A DNA stretch of 64,000 nucleotides from Mannheimia granulomatis (lineage in GTDB: Bacteria; Pseudomonadota; Gammaproteobacteria; Enterobacterales; Pasteurellaceae). The notes under the pieces were generated by a model. The model saw only the letters and a list, made by a program, of their open reading frames with translations, was not told where the DNA came from and searched no databases. Positions within the stretch are counted from its first letter, which is position 1; the number at the start of each line of letters is the position of its first letter. A program made the position numbers and the translations under genes. This document shows positions 49,184 to 59,837 of this stretch, one piece after another. The stretch spans positions 1,240,001-1,304,000 of the forward strand of contig NZ_CP015030.1 in assembly GCF_011455695.1 (NCBI RefSeq), written 5' to 3'.

Positions 49184-50354
49184 TATGTTGCATTGTTCTC
49201 ATTTTGAACGTGGTAATTGTACTTCTTGCCAATGGCTTGAAAAGCCTTATAGCGCTCAATTATCCGATAAGGAGACTGATCTCAAGCGGTTAATTTCACC
49301 TTTTATTTTGCAAAATAAAACAGAAATATTACCGCTTGTATCCTCTCCTCTTTCGCATTTTCGCAATAAAGCTAAAATGGTAGTTTCTGGAAGTGTGGAA
49401 CGTCCGATTCTCGGTATTTTAAAAGATCAAAATGATGCGCAAAGCGGCATTGATTTAACCGACTGCTCGCTCTACCCTACTTCATTTACAACACTATTTC
49501 CCATTCTGAAAGACTTTATCGCCCGAGCAGGCTTAGTGCCGTATAACATTGCGAAGAAAAAAGGTGAGCTGAAATATATTCTGATTACCGAAAGCCAATA
49601 TAATCAATCACTTATGTTACGTTTTGTCGTAAGAAGTGAGACCAAACGAGTACTAGTCGAACGAGAACTACCCAAGCTGTTGGAAAAGTTGCCTGCAAAT
49701 TCAGTGGTAAGCCTTAATATTCAGCCCCAACACGCAGCTTTACTCGAGGGAGAAAAGGAAATTTTTCTTACTAAACAGAAAGTGATTAAAGAATATTTCA
49801 ACGGAGTACCGCTGTTTATTCGCCCACAAGGCTTTTTTCAGACCAATCCACAAGTTGCCAGTAAACTTTATCATACAGCACAAACATGGATTAAAGATTT
49901 GCCTATTGGAAAATTTTGGGATCTTTTCTGCGGTGTCGGTGGCTTTGGCTTACATTGTGCCAACAGCTTGGCTTGTAAAAATCCCAATGTGGAATTAACC
50001 GGCATTGAGATTTCCGCTTCAGCTATTGAAAGCGCGACTAAATCAGCAAACGAACTTGGCTTAAATAAAGTAAATTTCGCCTCACTAGATTCAGCTCAAT
50101 TTGCGTTAAATGAAACCGGCTCAACGCCTGATTTGGTGATTGTCAATCCACCTCGCCGAGGCATTGGCAAACCATTAGCGGAATTTCTTAATCAGCTCGG
50201 CTCACCTTATTTGATTTATTCAAGTTGTAATGCTAATTCAATGGCAAAAGACTTTGAATCACTGACCAATTATGAATTACACAAAGTGCAACTTTTTGAT
50301 ATGTTTCCCCATACTTCGCATTACGAAACATTAACGTTTTTAGTCAAAAAATGA
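49176..50354 (+). CDS. rlmC: 23S rRNA (uracil-747-C5)-methyltransferase RlmC
   Basis: RumB-type methyltransferase with an iron-sulfur cluster. The 392 residues have the cluster Cys pattern [12 protein letters not shown] near the N-terminus plus Cys in LTDCSLYP. The SAM motif is [14 protein letters not shown], then VNPPRRGIG and catalytic Cys [13 protein letters not shown]. The start overlaps nagZ; an ATG at 49185 is an alternative. An inverted USS pair lies in codons about 37-54, in a region variable in the family. Confidence 0.95.
   Translation: MPNMLHCSHFERGNCTSCQWLEKPYSAQLSDKETDLKRLISPFILQNKTEILPLVSSPLSHFRNKAKMVVSGSVERPILGILKDQNDAQSGIDLTDCSLYPTSFTTLFPILKDFIARAGLVPYNIAKKKGELKYILITESQYNQSLMLRFVVRSETKRVLVERELPKLLEKLPANSVVSLNIQPQHAALLEGEKEIFLTKQKVIKEYFNGVPLFIRPQGFFQTNPQVASKLYHTAQTWIKDLPIGKFWDLFCGVGGFGLHCANSLACKNPNVELTGIEISASAIESATKSANELGLNKVNFASLDSAQFALNETGSTPDLVIVNPPRRGIGKPLAEFLNQLGSPYLIYSSCNANSMAKDFESLTNYELHKVQLFDMFPHTSHYETLTFLVKK
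49284..49337 (+). repeat. Inverted USS pair inside rlmC
   Basis: AAGCGGT at 49284-49290 and ACCGCTT at 49331-49337 with inner A/T-rich pairing, encoding [20 protein letters not shown] without breaking the frame. Confidence 0.7.
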
Positions 50355-50375
50355 GCATTACAAGGGGGCAATTTT

Positions 50376-50404
50376 TTGCCGTTTTTTGCAAATATTGCTA
50401 TAAT
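50376..50404 (+). promoter_or_regulatory. Sigma-70 promoter of eno
   Basis: TTGCCG (50376-50381), a 17-base spacer and TATAAT (50399-50404). It implies an untranslated leader of about 135 bases before eno. Confidence 0.6.
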
Positions 50405-50534
50405 CTTAAGCGAATATCGTCTTAGATCAAATTAGTGATAAATTATTTGTCGCAATTGCGGTTTTTAAAAGACAAAAGCAGAAAATCGCTTTAATATATA
50501 TCTATTCTTTTTTTTCTATTAACTCTCACATTAG

Positions 50535-51857
<1,323 letters not shown>

Positions 51858-51878
51858 TTGCTGATTTAACTTCCGAAA

Positions 51879-51906
51879 TGCCACTGAGAAATCAGTGGCA
51901 TTTTTA
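51879..51906 (+). terminator. Terminator of eno
   Basis: ATGCCACTGA and TCAGTGGCAT flank a GAAA loop and are followed by TTTT. Confidence 0.92.
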
Positions 51907-51930
51907 TATTGAACTCAAAAAAGGGATAAA

Positions 51931-52347
51931 ATGCTCTATTCTGTTCTCACCGACCATATTTTGTTAAACGAACCTTATCGGAATGGTGCTCACTCTACTC
52001 AGCACGAACACTTAGTAGTAATGTTTGAAATTGATGAAGAAACCGGCTATTTTTACGCAATGGATTTACACCAAACCGAACAGCCGGTAGTCGATAGTTT
52101 ATTTGTTTTTAGCATTAGTGATATTGAGCAAAATTCACTACACGAACCACGCCGTGTAGAAATTTGTTGGGACGAAAGCGGTTATCAAGCCTTCTTGCTG
52201 ATCAACAGCTACCCGCACGCGGTATTTGATTTCCGTCAATTTGTTGGCTATAACCACAGCAAATTCCCTCACCCGGAACTTGGCAGTATGTGGGTGCATA
52301 AAGAAACCACGAAAGAATTAGTTGAGAAATGGTTAGGCAATAGCTAA
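51931..52347 (+). CDS. Conserved hypothetical protein, DUF2251-like
   Basis: A 138-residue soluble protein without signal or membrane segments. It has an acidic, beta-rich sequence with VVMFEIDEETGYFYAMDL and VDSLFVFSISDIE. It resembles a family annotated DUF2251, though I am not certain. No catalytic motif is evident. It stands alone between eno and mrp and ends near a hairpin at 52356-52375. Confidence 0.6.
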   Translation: MLYSVLTDHILLNEPYRNGAHSTQHEHLVVMFEIDEETGYFYAMDLHQTEQPVVDSLFVFSISDIEQNSLHEPRRVEICWDESGYQAFLLINSYPHAVFDFRQFVGYNHSKFPHPELGSMWVHKETTKELVEKWLGNS

Positions 52348-52355
52348 AACTATAA

Positions 52356-52375
52356 GGACGCACTAAAGTGCGTCC
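52356..52375. terminator. Hairpin between convergent 51931 and mrp genes
   Basis: GGACGCAC and GTGCGTCC flank a four-base loop. Only weak A/T runs follow on either side, so termination is plausible but not strong. Confidence 0.5.
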
Positions 52376-52392
52376 CTAAAAAATCTCTGATC

Positions 52393-53493
52393 CTATTTTA
52401 CTTCTCTAATCATAATCTCGGAGGGAATCACACTTCCCTGCCAGTAGAGCTCAGCAGCTACTTTTTCCGCTAAGGCAAAATAGGCCTGACTAATCTCATG
52501 ATCCGGTGCCGCAGCAACCGTTGGCACACCGGCATCTAAATCTTCACGTAAACGGATATGTAGCGGCAGTTGTGCTAACACTTGAGTTCCATATTTTTGT
52601 GCTATTTTATCTGCTCCACCGGTCCCAAAAATGGCTTCATGGTGACCACAGTTTGAGCAAATATGCATCGACATATTTTCCACCACACCAAGCACCGGTA
52701 CAGAAACTTTCTCAAACATTGAAATTCCTTTAATAGCGTCTAATAGTGCAATATCTTGTGGGGTAGTCACTACAATCGCACCTGTTACTGGAATTTGCTG
52801 AGAAAGCGTTAATTGAATATCCCCCGTACCTGGCGGCATATCAATCACTAAATAATCCAATTCATTCCACCAAGTTTCATTCAGCAGTTGGCTCAACGCA
52901 CTACTTGCCATAGGACCACGCCAAATGGTTGCGTTATCTTCATCCATTAAATAACCAATTGAGTTAGATTGCAGTCCATGTGCGACAATCGGTGTAATGT
53001 GCTTATTATCCGGTGAAGTCGGACGTTGGTCTTTTGCTCCCAGCATATGTGGAATTGATGGACCATAAATATCCGCATCCAAAATCCCCACTCTTGCTCC
53101 TTGGGCTTGCAACGCTAATGCTAAGTTTACTGATGTAGTCGATTTCCCCACGCCACCTTTACCAGAAGTAACCGCAATAATATTTTTCACACCATTCACA
53201 GCCGGATGCTTATTCGCACGTTTTAAGGTAGAAATTTGGTAATTTAGTACCCATTTTACACCGCTTGCTGCTGCAACTTGCTTCAATTTTTCTTCAGTCT
53301 CTGATTTTAGTGCCTGAAAACCACCATTCCAAGCAAAGGGCATAGTTATTTCAATTCGTAAAATACTTCCACCTAACTCTGCCTTTTTAAAAGCATTTAA
53401 TACGATAAGATCTTTTTGTAATGTCGGGTGCGAAAATTGTTGTAAAACACTTTTAATTTCAACAAGTTGCTGCTCTGTTAATTGGTTCATCAT
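52393..53493 (-). CDS. apbC: Iron-sulfur cluster carrier protein Mrp/ApbC
   Basis: P-loop ATPase of the Mrp/NBP35 family that carries iron-sulfur clusters. The start at 53493 has AAGGA five bases upstream and gives about 366 residues; a second ATG follows directly. An N-terminal MIP18-like domain is followed by the deviant Walker A AVTSGKGGVGKST, then DADIYGPSIPHMLG, LVIDMPPGTGDIQ and the cluster-binding CxxC in HICSNCGHHEAIFG. It begins one base after the stop of the OppA-like gene upstream. Confidence 0.95.
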   Translation of the reverse strand: MMNQLTEQQLVEIKSVLQQFSHPTLQKDLIVLNAFKKAELGGSILRIEITMPFAWNGGFQALKSETEEKLKQVAAASGVKWVLNYQISTLKRANKHPAVNGVKNIIAVTSGKGGVGKSTTSVNLALALQAQGARVGILDADIYGPSIPHMLGAKDQRPTSPDNKHITPIVAHGLQSNSIGYLMDEDNATIWRGPMASSALSQLLNETWWNELDYLVIDMPPGTGDIQLTLSQQIPVTGAIVVTTPQDIALLDAIKGISMFEKVSVPVLGVVENMSMHICSNCGHHEAIFGTGGADKIAQKYGTQVLAQLPLHIRLREDLDAGVPTVAAAPDHEISQAYFALAEKVAAELYWQGSVIPSEIMIREVK

Positions 53494-53494
53494 A

Positions 53495-55039
53495 TTAATC
53501 CTTTTGTGCTGAAACACGTCGTAGATCCTTGCTATAAATTACTTCGCTATCATTATTAAGATCAATACCTAAAAGGGAGGAAACCATCCCAACCCGATGC
53601 TGGTATTGAAATAGCGGTAGCACTGCTACATCATGATAAAGCAGTTCATTAATATCTAAAATCAGTTGATTACGCTCTTCTAAACTTAAGTTTTCTAATT
53701 GTAGTCGTTCAAGTTTTTGATCAACTAATTCATTTTTATAATTTGAGTGATTATCTGGACTCCTGGAGTGAAATTTCTGTAAAAACATTACAGGATCAGG
53801 ATAATCTGCACACCAACCTGATCTTATTAACTGGAACTCCTTATGATATCTTAATTTACTTAAGGTTTCCCAATCAACCATTTTAGGTGTAATTTGAAAT
53901 AACTCAGATTGTGAAAGCGTTCGAGTAATTTGGTTTGCAATCTTAATATTGATATGACTTTCATCATACAACAGCTTCAGTTTCAACGGATTATCTTGAT
54001 GAATCCCTGCTTTTGTTAATAGCTGCTCAACAACTATCGGATTCCAAGTTTTTTCTCTATCTTTGATCAGATTATGTGGCATAACAGATTGGCTTGGAAT
54101 GCCATGCTCTTGACCAATCTTTGCAGACGCAACCATTGTTCTTAATGCTTCTCGAATCTCTTTTTTACTTAGTATTGGGTCACTAAAGTTAAATTCATAA
54201 TAATAAGAGCATAGACGTGGAAATTTCACGATATTCGTTTTTTGGCTATAAAGTGGATTTTCCACAATATCAAAGCGAGTGTAATTATCAACCGGTTTAA
54301 TTAACTGATATTCTACTGTTTGAAAGGGAATATTTGTATCTACTGCTTTTAATACCATTTTATTGGGTATTATTTCTTCAAGTTGGTAAGCACCATTACT
54401 AACAAAATTTTCTGAATTTGGAGCTACACCGTGATAGGTAGGTAATAATGCGGCATGTGCCAACATTTCCGGCAATAAATAATTAGGATGATTTAAGCGA
54501 ATTTGTAGAGAATGATCATTTAATGCTACGATACCTAATTCAGAGGCATCTTTTTCTTTATCTTGAATCGCTTTTGCATTTTCCACACCCATATAGACTA
54601 GATATTTTGCAAGAGATGAGCGATTTTGTGGTTCAATTAAACGCTGCCAGCTAGCAACAAAATCGTGTGCGGTAACTGCATCGCCGTTCGACCATTTTGC
54701 CTTTTCATTTAAAATGAACAACCACTCTTTTCCATCTTCGCTAAATCCATTCTGAGCAATTGCAGGAATGATATCACCTTTAGCATCGTATGCCATTAAA
54801 CCCACTAATAGATCTCTTAAGGGTGCCGCATCTGCAGAAGCATTCACCTTATGAGGATCAAGTACAAATATATCTGAATAAATTGCACGCTTTAATAGCT
54901 CACTAGTGTGGCTTTCAATTGGTGAGATTTGAGTTGATTTAGGACTATTTAGTTTGTCACAAGCGGTAATGAGTAGCATGCAAGCGGTTATTTTTGCCAG
55001 TTTTTTTACAAATTTAACCGCTTGTAGAGATTTAAACAT
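53495..55039 (-). CDS. OppA-like peptide-binding lipoprotein
   Basis: Substrate-binding lipoprotein of the peptide/nickel family (SBP_bac_5). The 514 residues carry a lipoprotein signal with lipobox ITAC (Cys at about 27). Family blocks include AIYSDIFVLDPHKV, GKEWLFILNEKAKWSNGDAVTAHDF and GWCADYPDPVMFL. No permease genes are adjacent, so it is an orphan binding protein, as in some Haemophilus. The signal peptide is partly encoded by an inverted USS pair. It is followed by apbC with no gap, probably an operon. Confidence 0.88.
   Translation of the reverse strand: MFKSLQAVKFVKKLAKITACMLLITACDKLNSPKSTQISPIESHTSELLKRAIYSDIFVLDPHKVNASADAAPLRDLLVGLMAYDAKGDIIPAIAQNGFSEDGKEWLFILNEKAKWSNGDAVTAHDFVASWQRLIEPQNRSSLAKYLVYMGVENAKAIQDKEKDASELGIVALNDHSLQIRLNHPNYLLPEMLAHAALLPTYHGVAPNSENFVSNGAYQLEEIIPNKMVLKAVDTNIPFQTVEYQLIKPVDNYTRFDIVENPLYSQKTNIVKFPRLCSYYYEFNFSDPILSKKEIREALRTMVASAKIGQEHGIPSQSVMPHNLIKDREKTWNPIVVEQLLTKAGIHQDNPLKLKLLYDESHINIKIANQITRTLSQSELFQITPKMVDWETLSKLRYHKEFQLIRSGWCADYPDPVMFLQKFHSRSPDNHSNYKNELVDQKLERLQLENLSLEERNQLILDINELLYHDVAVLPLFQYQHRVGMVSSLLGIDLNNDSEVIYSKDLRRVSAQKD
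54980..55025 (-). repeat. Inverted USS pair encoding a signal peptide
   Basis: GCAAGCGGTT (54980-54989) and AACCGCTTGT (55016-55025) flank the codons for VKFVKKLAKI of the lipoprotein signal. A third USS core lies about 22 bases away, near 54959-54967. Confidence 0.75.
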
Positions 55040-55066
55040 AAGTCTCCTAAAAACGAATCAAGGTTA

Positions 55067-55714
55067 TTAAACAAGAAGCCCGGGGAATAGTGTAGTAATC
55101 CCCGCTACAATAATTTCAATGCCAAGTGCCATTAAAATCAACCCCATGATACGGGTCACAACATTCGATCCGGTTCTACCTAATTTCTTAACCAGAGGAG
55201 CTGAATAACGAAATAAAATATAACAGATCAATGCAAAAATAATAATAGCAAGGCTAAATCCGACATAATCCTCCCAATTATAGTACCTAGTTCCCCAAAC
55301 TATCGTTGAACCTATTGCCCCCGGGCCTGCCATAATCGGCATAGCAAGCGGGACAACACCTATATTTTCATATTCAGTAATATCTTCATTTTTTTCTTCT
55401 TTATTTTGTTTATGTTCGCCCAGTTTACCGCTGATCATTGTCATTGCAATACTAACAATCAAAATCCCACCGGCAACTCTAAATGAACTTAAAGAAATAC
55501 TAAAGGCATTTAAAATCAGGTTTCCAAAATAAAGGCTGACAAGCAAAATAATGCCAATTGATACCGCAGTAACCAAACTTGTATGATTTCGCTCCCCTTC
55601 ATATTGATGGGCAGTCATACTGAAAAAAATAGGCAAAGAACCAAATGGATTTACAATAGCAAAAAGCCCGATAAAGAACTGAAGATAGATAGCAAAATTA
55701 ACAATAATATCCAC
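55067..55714 (-). CDS. MarC family membrane protein
   Basis: A 215-residue protein of the MarC/UPF0056 family with six hydrophobic helices and the family's N-terminal FIGLFAIVNPFGSLPIFFSM. The second-half motif MPIMAGPGAIGSTIV is also present. The family has been linked to neutral amino-acid transport, but its function is not settled. It lies between ppiD and the OppA-like gene on the same strand. Confidence 0.9.
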   Translation of the reverse strand: MDIIVNFAIYLQFFIGLFAIVNPFGSLPIFFSMTAHQYEGERNHTSLVTAVSIGIILLVSLYFGNLILNAFSISLSSFRVAGGILIVSIAMTMISGKLGEHKQNKEEKNEDITEYENIGVVPLAMPIMAGPGAIGSTIVWGTRYYNWEDYVGFSLAIIIFALICYILFRYSAPLVKKLGRTGSNVVTRIMGLILMALGIEIIVAGITTLFPGLLV

Positions 55715-55782
55715 AACAACGATCTCAAATAACGATATTTCTACATGATTATATAGCGTAATTTAAAAGGGACTAAACTAAA

Positions 55783-55823
55783 AGCCCCAGAACCATTTCA
55801 GATTATGGGCACTTTTAGTTTAA
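55783..55823 (-). terminator. Possible terminator of ppiD
   Basis: AACTAAAAG and CTTTTAGTT with CCC/GGG inner pairs form an imperfect hairpin just after the ppiD stop. The T run is weak. Confidence 0.5.
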
Positions 55824-55835
55824 AAACTTAGACAA

Positions 55836-57704
55836 TTAACGAGATGACTGATTAATAAATTCTTCATTCACTTCAATAGAAGCTCTTGTGCGAAGATCCT
55901 TTAACAATTCATTACGTAAAATCAAACGATTTGCTTCTGCGAATTGTGGAGCTAAAGTATTAAATTTTTCAGTATCTCCCTCCTTGATTTTATCTAATGC
56001 AACAATCACAATATCACCTTGTTGGTTGCGCGCAATTTGATAGCTTGTTTTGTCTGCCTCTTTTTTCATTGCAAACACCGTTTTGGCTAAGGTCGGATTA
56101 TCTACCTCTGCTTGCATATAAACTAAAGTTTGTGGTGCATTGAATTTCACTTCAGTTGTTTTACCTTCATTTAATGCTTTAAGAGCCTCATCAGCCTTAC
56201 TCTGTAATGCTTTTTCCGCTTTCTCAGCTTTTACGAAATTCTCAACGGCAGCTTTTGCTTCATCAAAAGTTTGCACACGCTCAGCATCATATTCACTCAC
56301 TCGTAAGAATAAGGTTTTCGGTTGCGTTTCCGTACCAATTTCTAGCGCATCAGAATTTTGTTTATTTTGACGTAACTCTCCATCGAATAACGCTTTTAAT
56401 ACTTTTTCATGCTGTAAGGCTGCAGGTACATTTGCACGGGTAAATTGTGCTGTTTTTTGTAATTCAACACCACCTGCTTTTGCAACTTCTTCCAATGAGC
56501 TATTATTTTCAAATGCCTTGTTTGCCATTTCACGAGCAGTATTTGAATATTCGGTTAGCACTAATTCTTGACGAATAGTATCCACTATACGATCTTTTAC
56601 TTGAGCTAGTTCAATAACCTGTTCCGGCTTGCGTTCCAGTACTTTGATAATATGATAAGCATTATCCACTTTCACCACATTACTAATTTGGCCGGCATTT
56701 AAATTTACTATTGCATCTTCAAATGCTGTTGGGAAAGTACCCGCTTTAGCCCAACCTAAATCGCCGCCATGGGCAGCAGACAAGCTATCAATAGACTTCG
56801 CTTTTGCTAACGTAGCAAAATCCGCACCATTTTTTAGCTCTTGCTCAACCGCTTTTGCTTGCTCTTCATTAGATAATTGAATATGAGCTAAATGAGCTTC
56901 GCCTTTTGTTATATATTCAGCTTTATTACGGTCGTAATAAGTTTGAATCTGCTCATCAGTAATTTGGACTTTTTTCTCAATATCTTTTGGCGAAAGAGAC
57001 ACATATTCAACTACTAATTTTTCAGGCGCTAATAATTTTGCTTTATTGGCATCATAATAAGCTTTTAATTCTTCTTGTGAAGCGGTCTGATTTGGCATTT
57101 CTTTTGCAATTGAATATTCTGCTAAACGTATCTCACGTTGTTGTAATAATAATTTAGCTAACAACTCTTGTTGAGCTGGTACGGTAAATTCACTATTCAC
57201 AATCCCTTCTTGCAATTGAGATTGCATCATTCCTTCATGAACAATGGCAGCATAAGCATCAGGGCTTAAGTTATTATGACGTAATGTTTGTTGATACAAA
57301 TCATTGCTGAATTTGCCGTCTTGTTGGAACATTTGGCTATTTACAATTTCCGACTTAATTTGCTCAGCACTAATACCAAGCTTTAACTGTTTTGCATATT
57401 GACGTAAGAGTTCTTCATCCACCAAGCCGTTCAGTACAGATTGATTAAATTGAGCAGCATATTCAGGATTATCCATTAAATCCCAAAAACGGCTGCCCAT
57501 TTCTGCATTTAAAATATTTTGCTGACGGCTTACTGCATTATTAAACACTTGCTGACTAATTTCTTCCCCATTGACTTTAGCAATTGAGTTATCAGATGAA
57601 ATCAAGCCACCACTAATACCACCTATGACAAATGAAATAGAGATCAATGCAAAAATAATTTTAAATACCGGTCCGTTCGTCCGTTCATGCATATTTTCAA
57701 TCAT
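55836..57704 (-). CDS. ppiD: Periplasmic folding chaperone PpiD
   Basis: Inner-membrane-anchored chaperone near the SecYEG exit. The 622 residues have one N-terminal helix (about 14-36), a SurA-like N-terminal domain and a parvulin domain at about residues 270-365 (EAHLAHIQLSNEEQ to NAYHIIKVLERK). A second parvulin-like region comes near the C-terminus. Architecture and length match E. coli PpiD. Confidence 0.95.
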   Translation of the reverse strand: MIENMHERTNGPVFKIIFALISISFVIGGISGGLISSDNSIAKVNGEEISQQVFNNAVSRQQNILNAEMGSRFWDLMDNPEYAAQFNQSVLNGLVDEELLRQYAKQLKLGISAEQIKSEIVNSQMFQQDGKFSNDLYQQTLRHNNLSPDAYAAIVHEGMMQSQLQEGIVNSEFTVPAQQELLAKLLLQQREIRLAEYSIAKEMPNQTASQEELKAYYDANKAKLLAPEKLVVEYVSLSPKDIEKKVQITDEQIQTYYDRNKAEYITKGEAHLAHIQLSNEEQAKAVEQELKNGADFATLAKAKSIDSLSAAHGGDLGWAKAGTFPTAFEDAIVNLNAGQISNVVKVDNAYHIIKVLERKPEQVIELAQVKDRIVDTIRQELVLTEYSNTAREMANKAFENNSSLEEVAKAGGVELQKTAQFTRANVPAALQHEKVLKALFDGELRQNKQNSDALEIGTETQPKTLFLRVSEYDAERVQTFDEAKAAVENFVKAEKAEKALQSKADEALKALNEGKTTEVKFNAPQTLVYMQAEVDNPTLAKTVFAMKKEADKTSYQIARNQQGDIVIVALDKIKEGDTEKFNTLAPQFAEANRLILRNELLKDLRTRASIEVNEEFINQSSR

Positions 57705-57888
57705 TTAAAAATTCCTAAATTTATTGATAAAAATTGGCATTGATTATACTCTTTCTGGAGTTAGAAATAAATTGCAAATTTTTATTGAAATTTAACCGCT
57801 TTCTCTTTAGAATTTGCAATTCCTGTCGTAGCTGAGTTAGAGATCGGCTATTGATGTATTATCAACCCTTAACAAAAAGGAAATTAAA

Positions 57889-58158
57889 ATGTCTCTAAGC
57901 GTAGAAGCAAAAGCAAAAATCGTTGCTGAATTTGGTCGTGATGCAAAAGATACTGGTTCATCAGAAGTGCAAATTGCATTATTAACAGCTCAAATCAACC
58001 ACTTACAAGCACACTTTGCTGAGCATAAAAAAGATCACCACGGTCGTCGCGGTTTATTACGTATGGTTTCTCGTCGTCGTAAATTATTAGACTACTTAAA
58101 ACGTACTGATCTTGCTAAATATTCAGAAACTATCGCACGTTTAGGTTTACGTCGCTAA
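57889..58158 (+). CDS. rpsO: 30S ribosomal protein S15
   Basis: An 89-residue ribosomal protein with the family core [20 protein letters not shown] and [19 protein letters not shown]. Start [12 protein letters not shown] with AAGGAAA upstream. In E. coli, S15 represses its own mRNA through a pseudoknot. Here pnp does not follow; the gene is closed by a terminator. Confidence 0.99.
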   Translation: MSLSVEAKAKIVAEFGRDAKDTGSSEVQIALLTAQINHLQAHFAEHKKDHHGRRGLLRMVSRRRKLLDYLKRTDLAKYSETIARLGLRR

Positions 58159-58177
58159 TTTCAAATATTAAATATGA

Positions 58178-58206
58178 GAGCCGAGCTGAAAAGTTCGGCT
58201 TTTTTA
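58178..58206 (+). terminator. Terminator of rpsO
   Basis: AGCCGA and TCGGCT form a stem around a nine-base loop and are followed by TTTTT. Confidence 0.9.
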
Positions 58207-58230
58207 TAAATCCAATATTGAGGAAAAAAT

Positions 58231-59088
58231 ATGGCATTTGCGTCATTATTTACTTTGTTAGACGATATTGCAGCCGTGTTAGACGATGTGTCTATTATGA
58301 CAAAAGTTGCAGCCAAAAAAACAGCAGGTGTGATTGGCGATGATTTAGCCTTAAATGCGAATCAAGTCAGCGGTAAAAATATCTTACCTGAACGCGAATT
58401 ACCCATTGTTTGGGCAGTTGCAAAAGGTTCATTTATCAATAAAGTGATCTTAATTCCACTTGCCTTACTTCTATCAGTATTTCTGCCTCAAGCTATCATC
58501 CCATTGTTGATGATCGGTGGAGCTTATTTATGCTTTGAAGGTGTAGAAAAATTACTGCACAAATTCTTACATAAAAACGAGCATAGCGAATCCGAAGAAC
58601 TGTCGGAAAAAGATAAAATTAAAGGTGCTATCCGTACAGATTTTATTTTATCAGCCGAAATTATTATTATTGCTTTAGGGGTTTTACAAAACTCCTCTAC
58701 TCTCATTAAAATCTTATCTCTTTCTGCTATCGGTATCGGCATTACCGTGTTTGTTTACGGCTTAGTAGGCTTAATCGTTAAATTAGATGACATCGGTTTG
58801 TGGCTAATGCGTAAAAAAAGTGCATTCTCACAAGCGGTCGGAAAAGGCTTATTATTTACAATGCCTTGGTTTATGAAAACACTTTCTGTTATTGGTACTA
58901 TCGCAATGTTCTTAGTAGGAGGTGGCATCTTTTCTCATAACTTACCGGCAATCCATCATTTTGTAGAGAAGTTACAAATCGCGCCAAACTATTTAATGTT
59001 CGTTGATTTAGTTGTAGGTATTATTGTCGGCTTAATTTGTTGCATGATTATCTTACCTATAATGAAATTGTTTTCGAAAAAAGCTTAA
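58231..59088 (+). CDS. DUF808 family membrane protein (YedI-like)
   Basis: A 285-residue membrane protein of the DUF808 family. The N-terminal [30 protein letters not shown] is split over the first 40 residues, with [20 protein letters not shown] after it. Five to six helices follow, with a Glu/Lys-rich cytoplasmic loop near residue 130. Function unknown. A USS core lies inside the gene near 58830. Confidence 0.88.
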   Translation: MAFASLFTLLDDIAAVLDDVSIMTKVAAKKTAGVIGDDLALNANQVSGKNILPERELPIVWAVAKGSFINKVILIPLALLLSVFLPQAIIPLLMIGGAYLCFEGVEKLLHKFLHKNEHSESEELSEKDKIKGAIRTDFILSAEIIIIALGVLQNSSTLIKILSLSAIGIGITVFVYGLVGLIVKLDDIGLWLMRKKSAFSQAVGKGLLFTMPWFMKTLSVIGTIAMFLVGGGIFSHNLPAIHHFVEKLQIAPNYLMFVDLVVGIIVGLICCMIILPIMKLFSKKA

Positions 59089-59095
59089 TTAAAAT

Positions 59096-59124
59096 AAAAG
59101 CGTTGATGACATCATCAACGCTTT
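59096..59124. terminator. Bidirectional hairpin between DUF808 gene and grxB
   Basis: AAAGCGTTGATG and CATCAACGCTTT flank a four-base loop, with A/T runs on both sides. Confidence 0.75.
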
Positions 59125-59140
59125 CCTAAAAATATTCCTG

Positions 59141-59778
59141 CTAAATCGCTCTCGCCAGATATAAATCAACTTTACTCAACTCTGACATTTTAGTCAGATA
59201 ATCTAGCACAGTTTTTGGAAACTCAACGCCTTTAACGCAGGTCAAGTTTCTAAGCATTGGGAAAACAATAATATCTTCCAGCGATAACCCACCGCTTAGT
59301 GCATTTTGTGATTTAATCAAGCTCGATAATTCCGTTAATAATGGTTGAACAGCTTGAATATAATGTTCGGATTGAGCAAAATTTTCGGCAAAATCTCCAA
59401 TAAATTCCGTTTTTTTCTGCACGAAATAATCAATCGCACTTTGCTTTTCAAATTCTGCCAAGCCTAATTTTACAAAACGCGGCAATAATAAGTGGTTATA
59501 GACTTTTGCCAGTTTAGCTGTCCAAGCTTCAATTTCCGGTCGGATAGTCCCTGTAATTATTTTCTCACCATAGTTCGCATCCACATAGCGAACAATGTCC
59601 AAACTTTCCGGCATAGCCGTGCCATCCTCTTTGAGCAAAATCGGTACTACTTTTTTGCCGACTAAGTGAACTCATCATCGTTAGCAATTATTTCCACTTT
59701 AATAGGGACATTCTTTAAACCAAATATCATTTTAGCCCGCACACAATATGGGCAATGGTCATATACATATAATTTCAT
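59141..59778 (-). pseudogene. grxB: Glutaredoxin 2, frameshifted
   Basis: Two frames together make a GrxB homologue. The N-terminal part (59662-59778) encodes 38 residues, MKLYVYDHCPYCVRAKMIFG onward, keeping the CPYC active site, and runs into TAG at 59662. The rest, in another frame, resumes LVGKKVVPILLKEDG and continues MPESLDIVRYVDANYG to the normal C-terminus (frame open to 59638). Compared with E. coli GrxB, a few residues are missing at the junction, so a small deletion of about 10-11 bases fits better than a one-base slip. There is no long homopolymer there. As it stands no full-length protein is made. Confidence 0.85.
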
Positions 59779-59837
59779 CATTATTCCTCATCAATTAATA
59801 AAAAAATAGCAGGAACTCCCTGCTATTTTATTAAATA

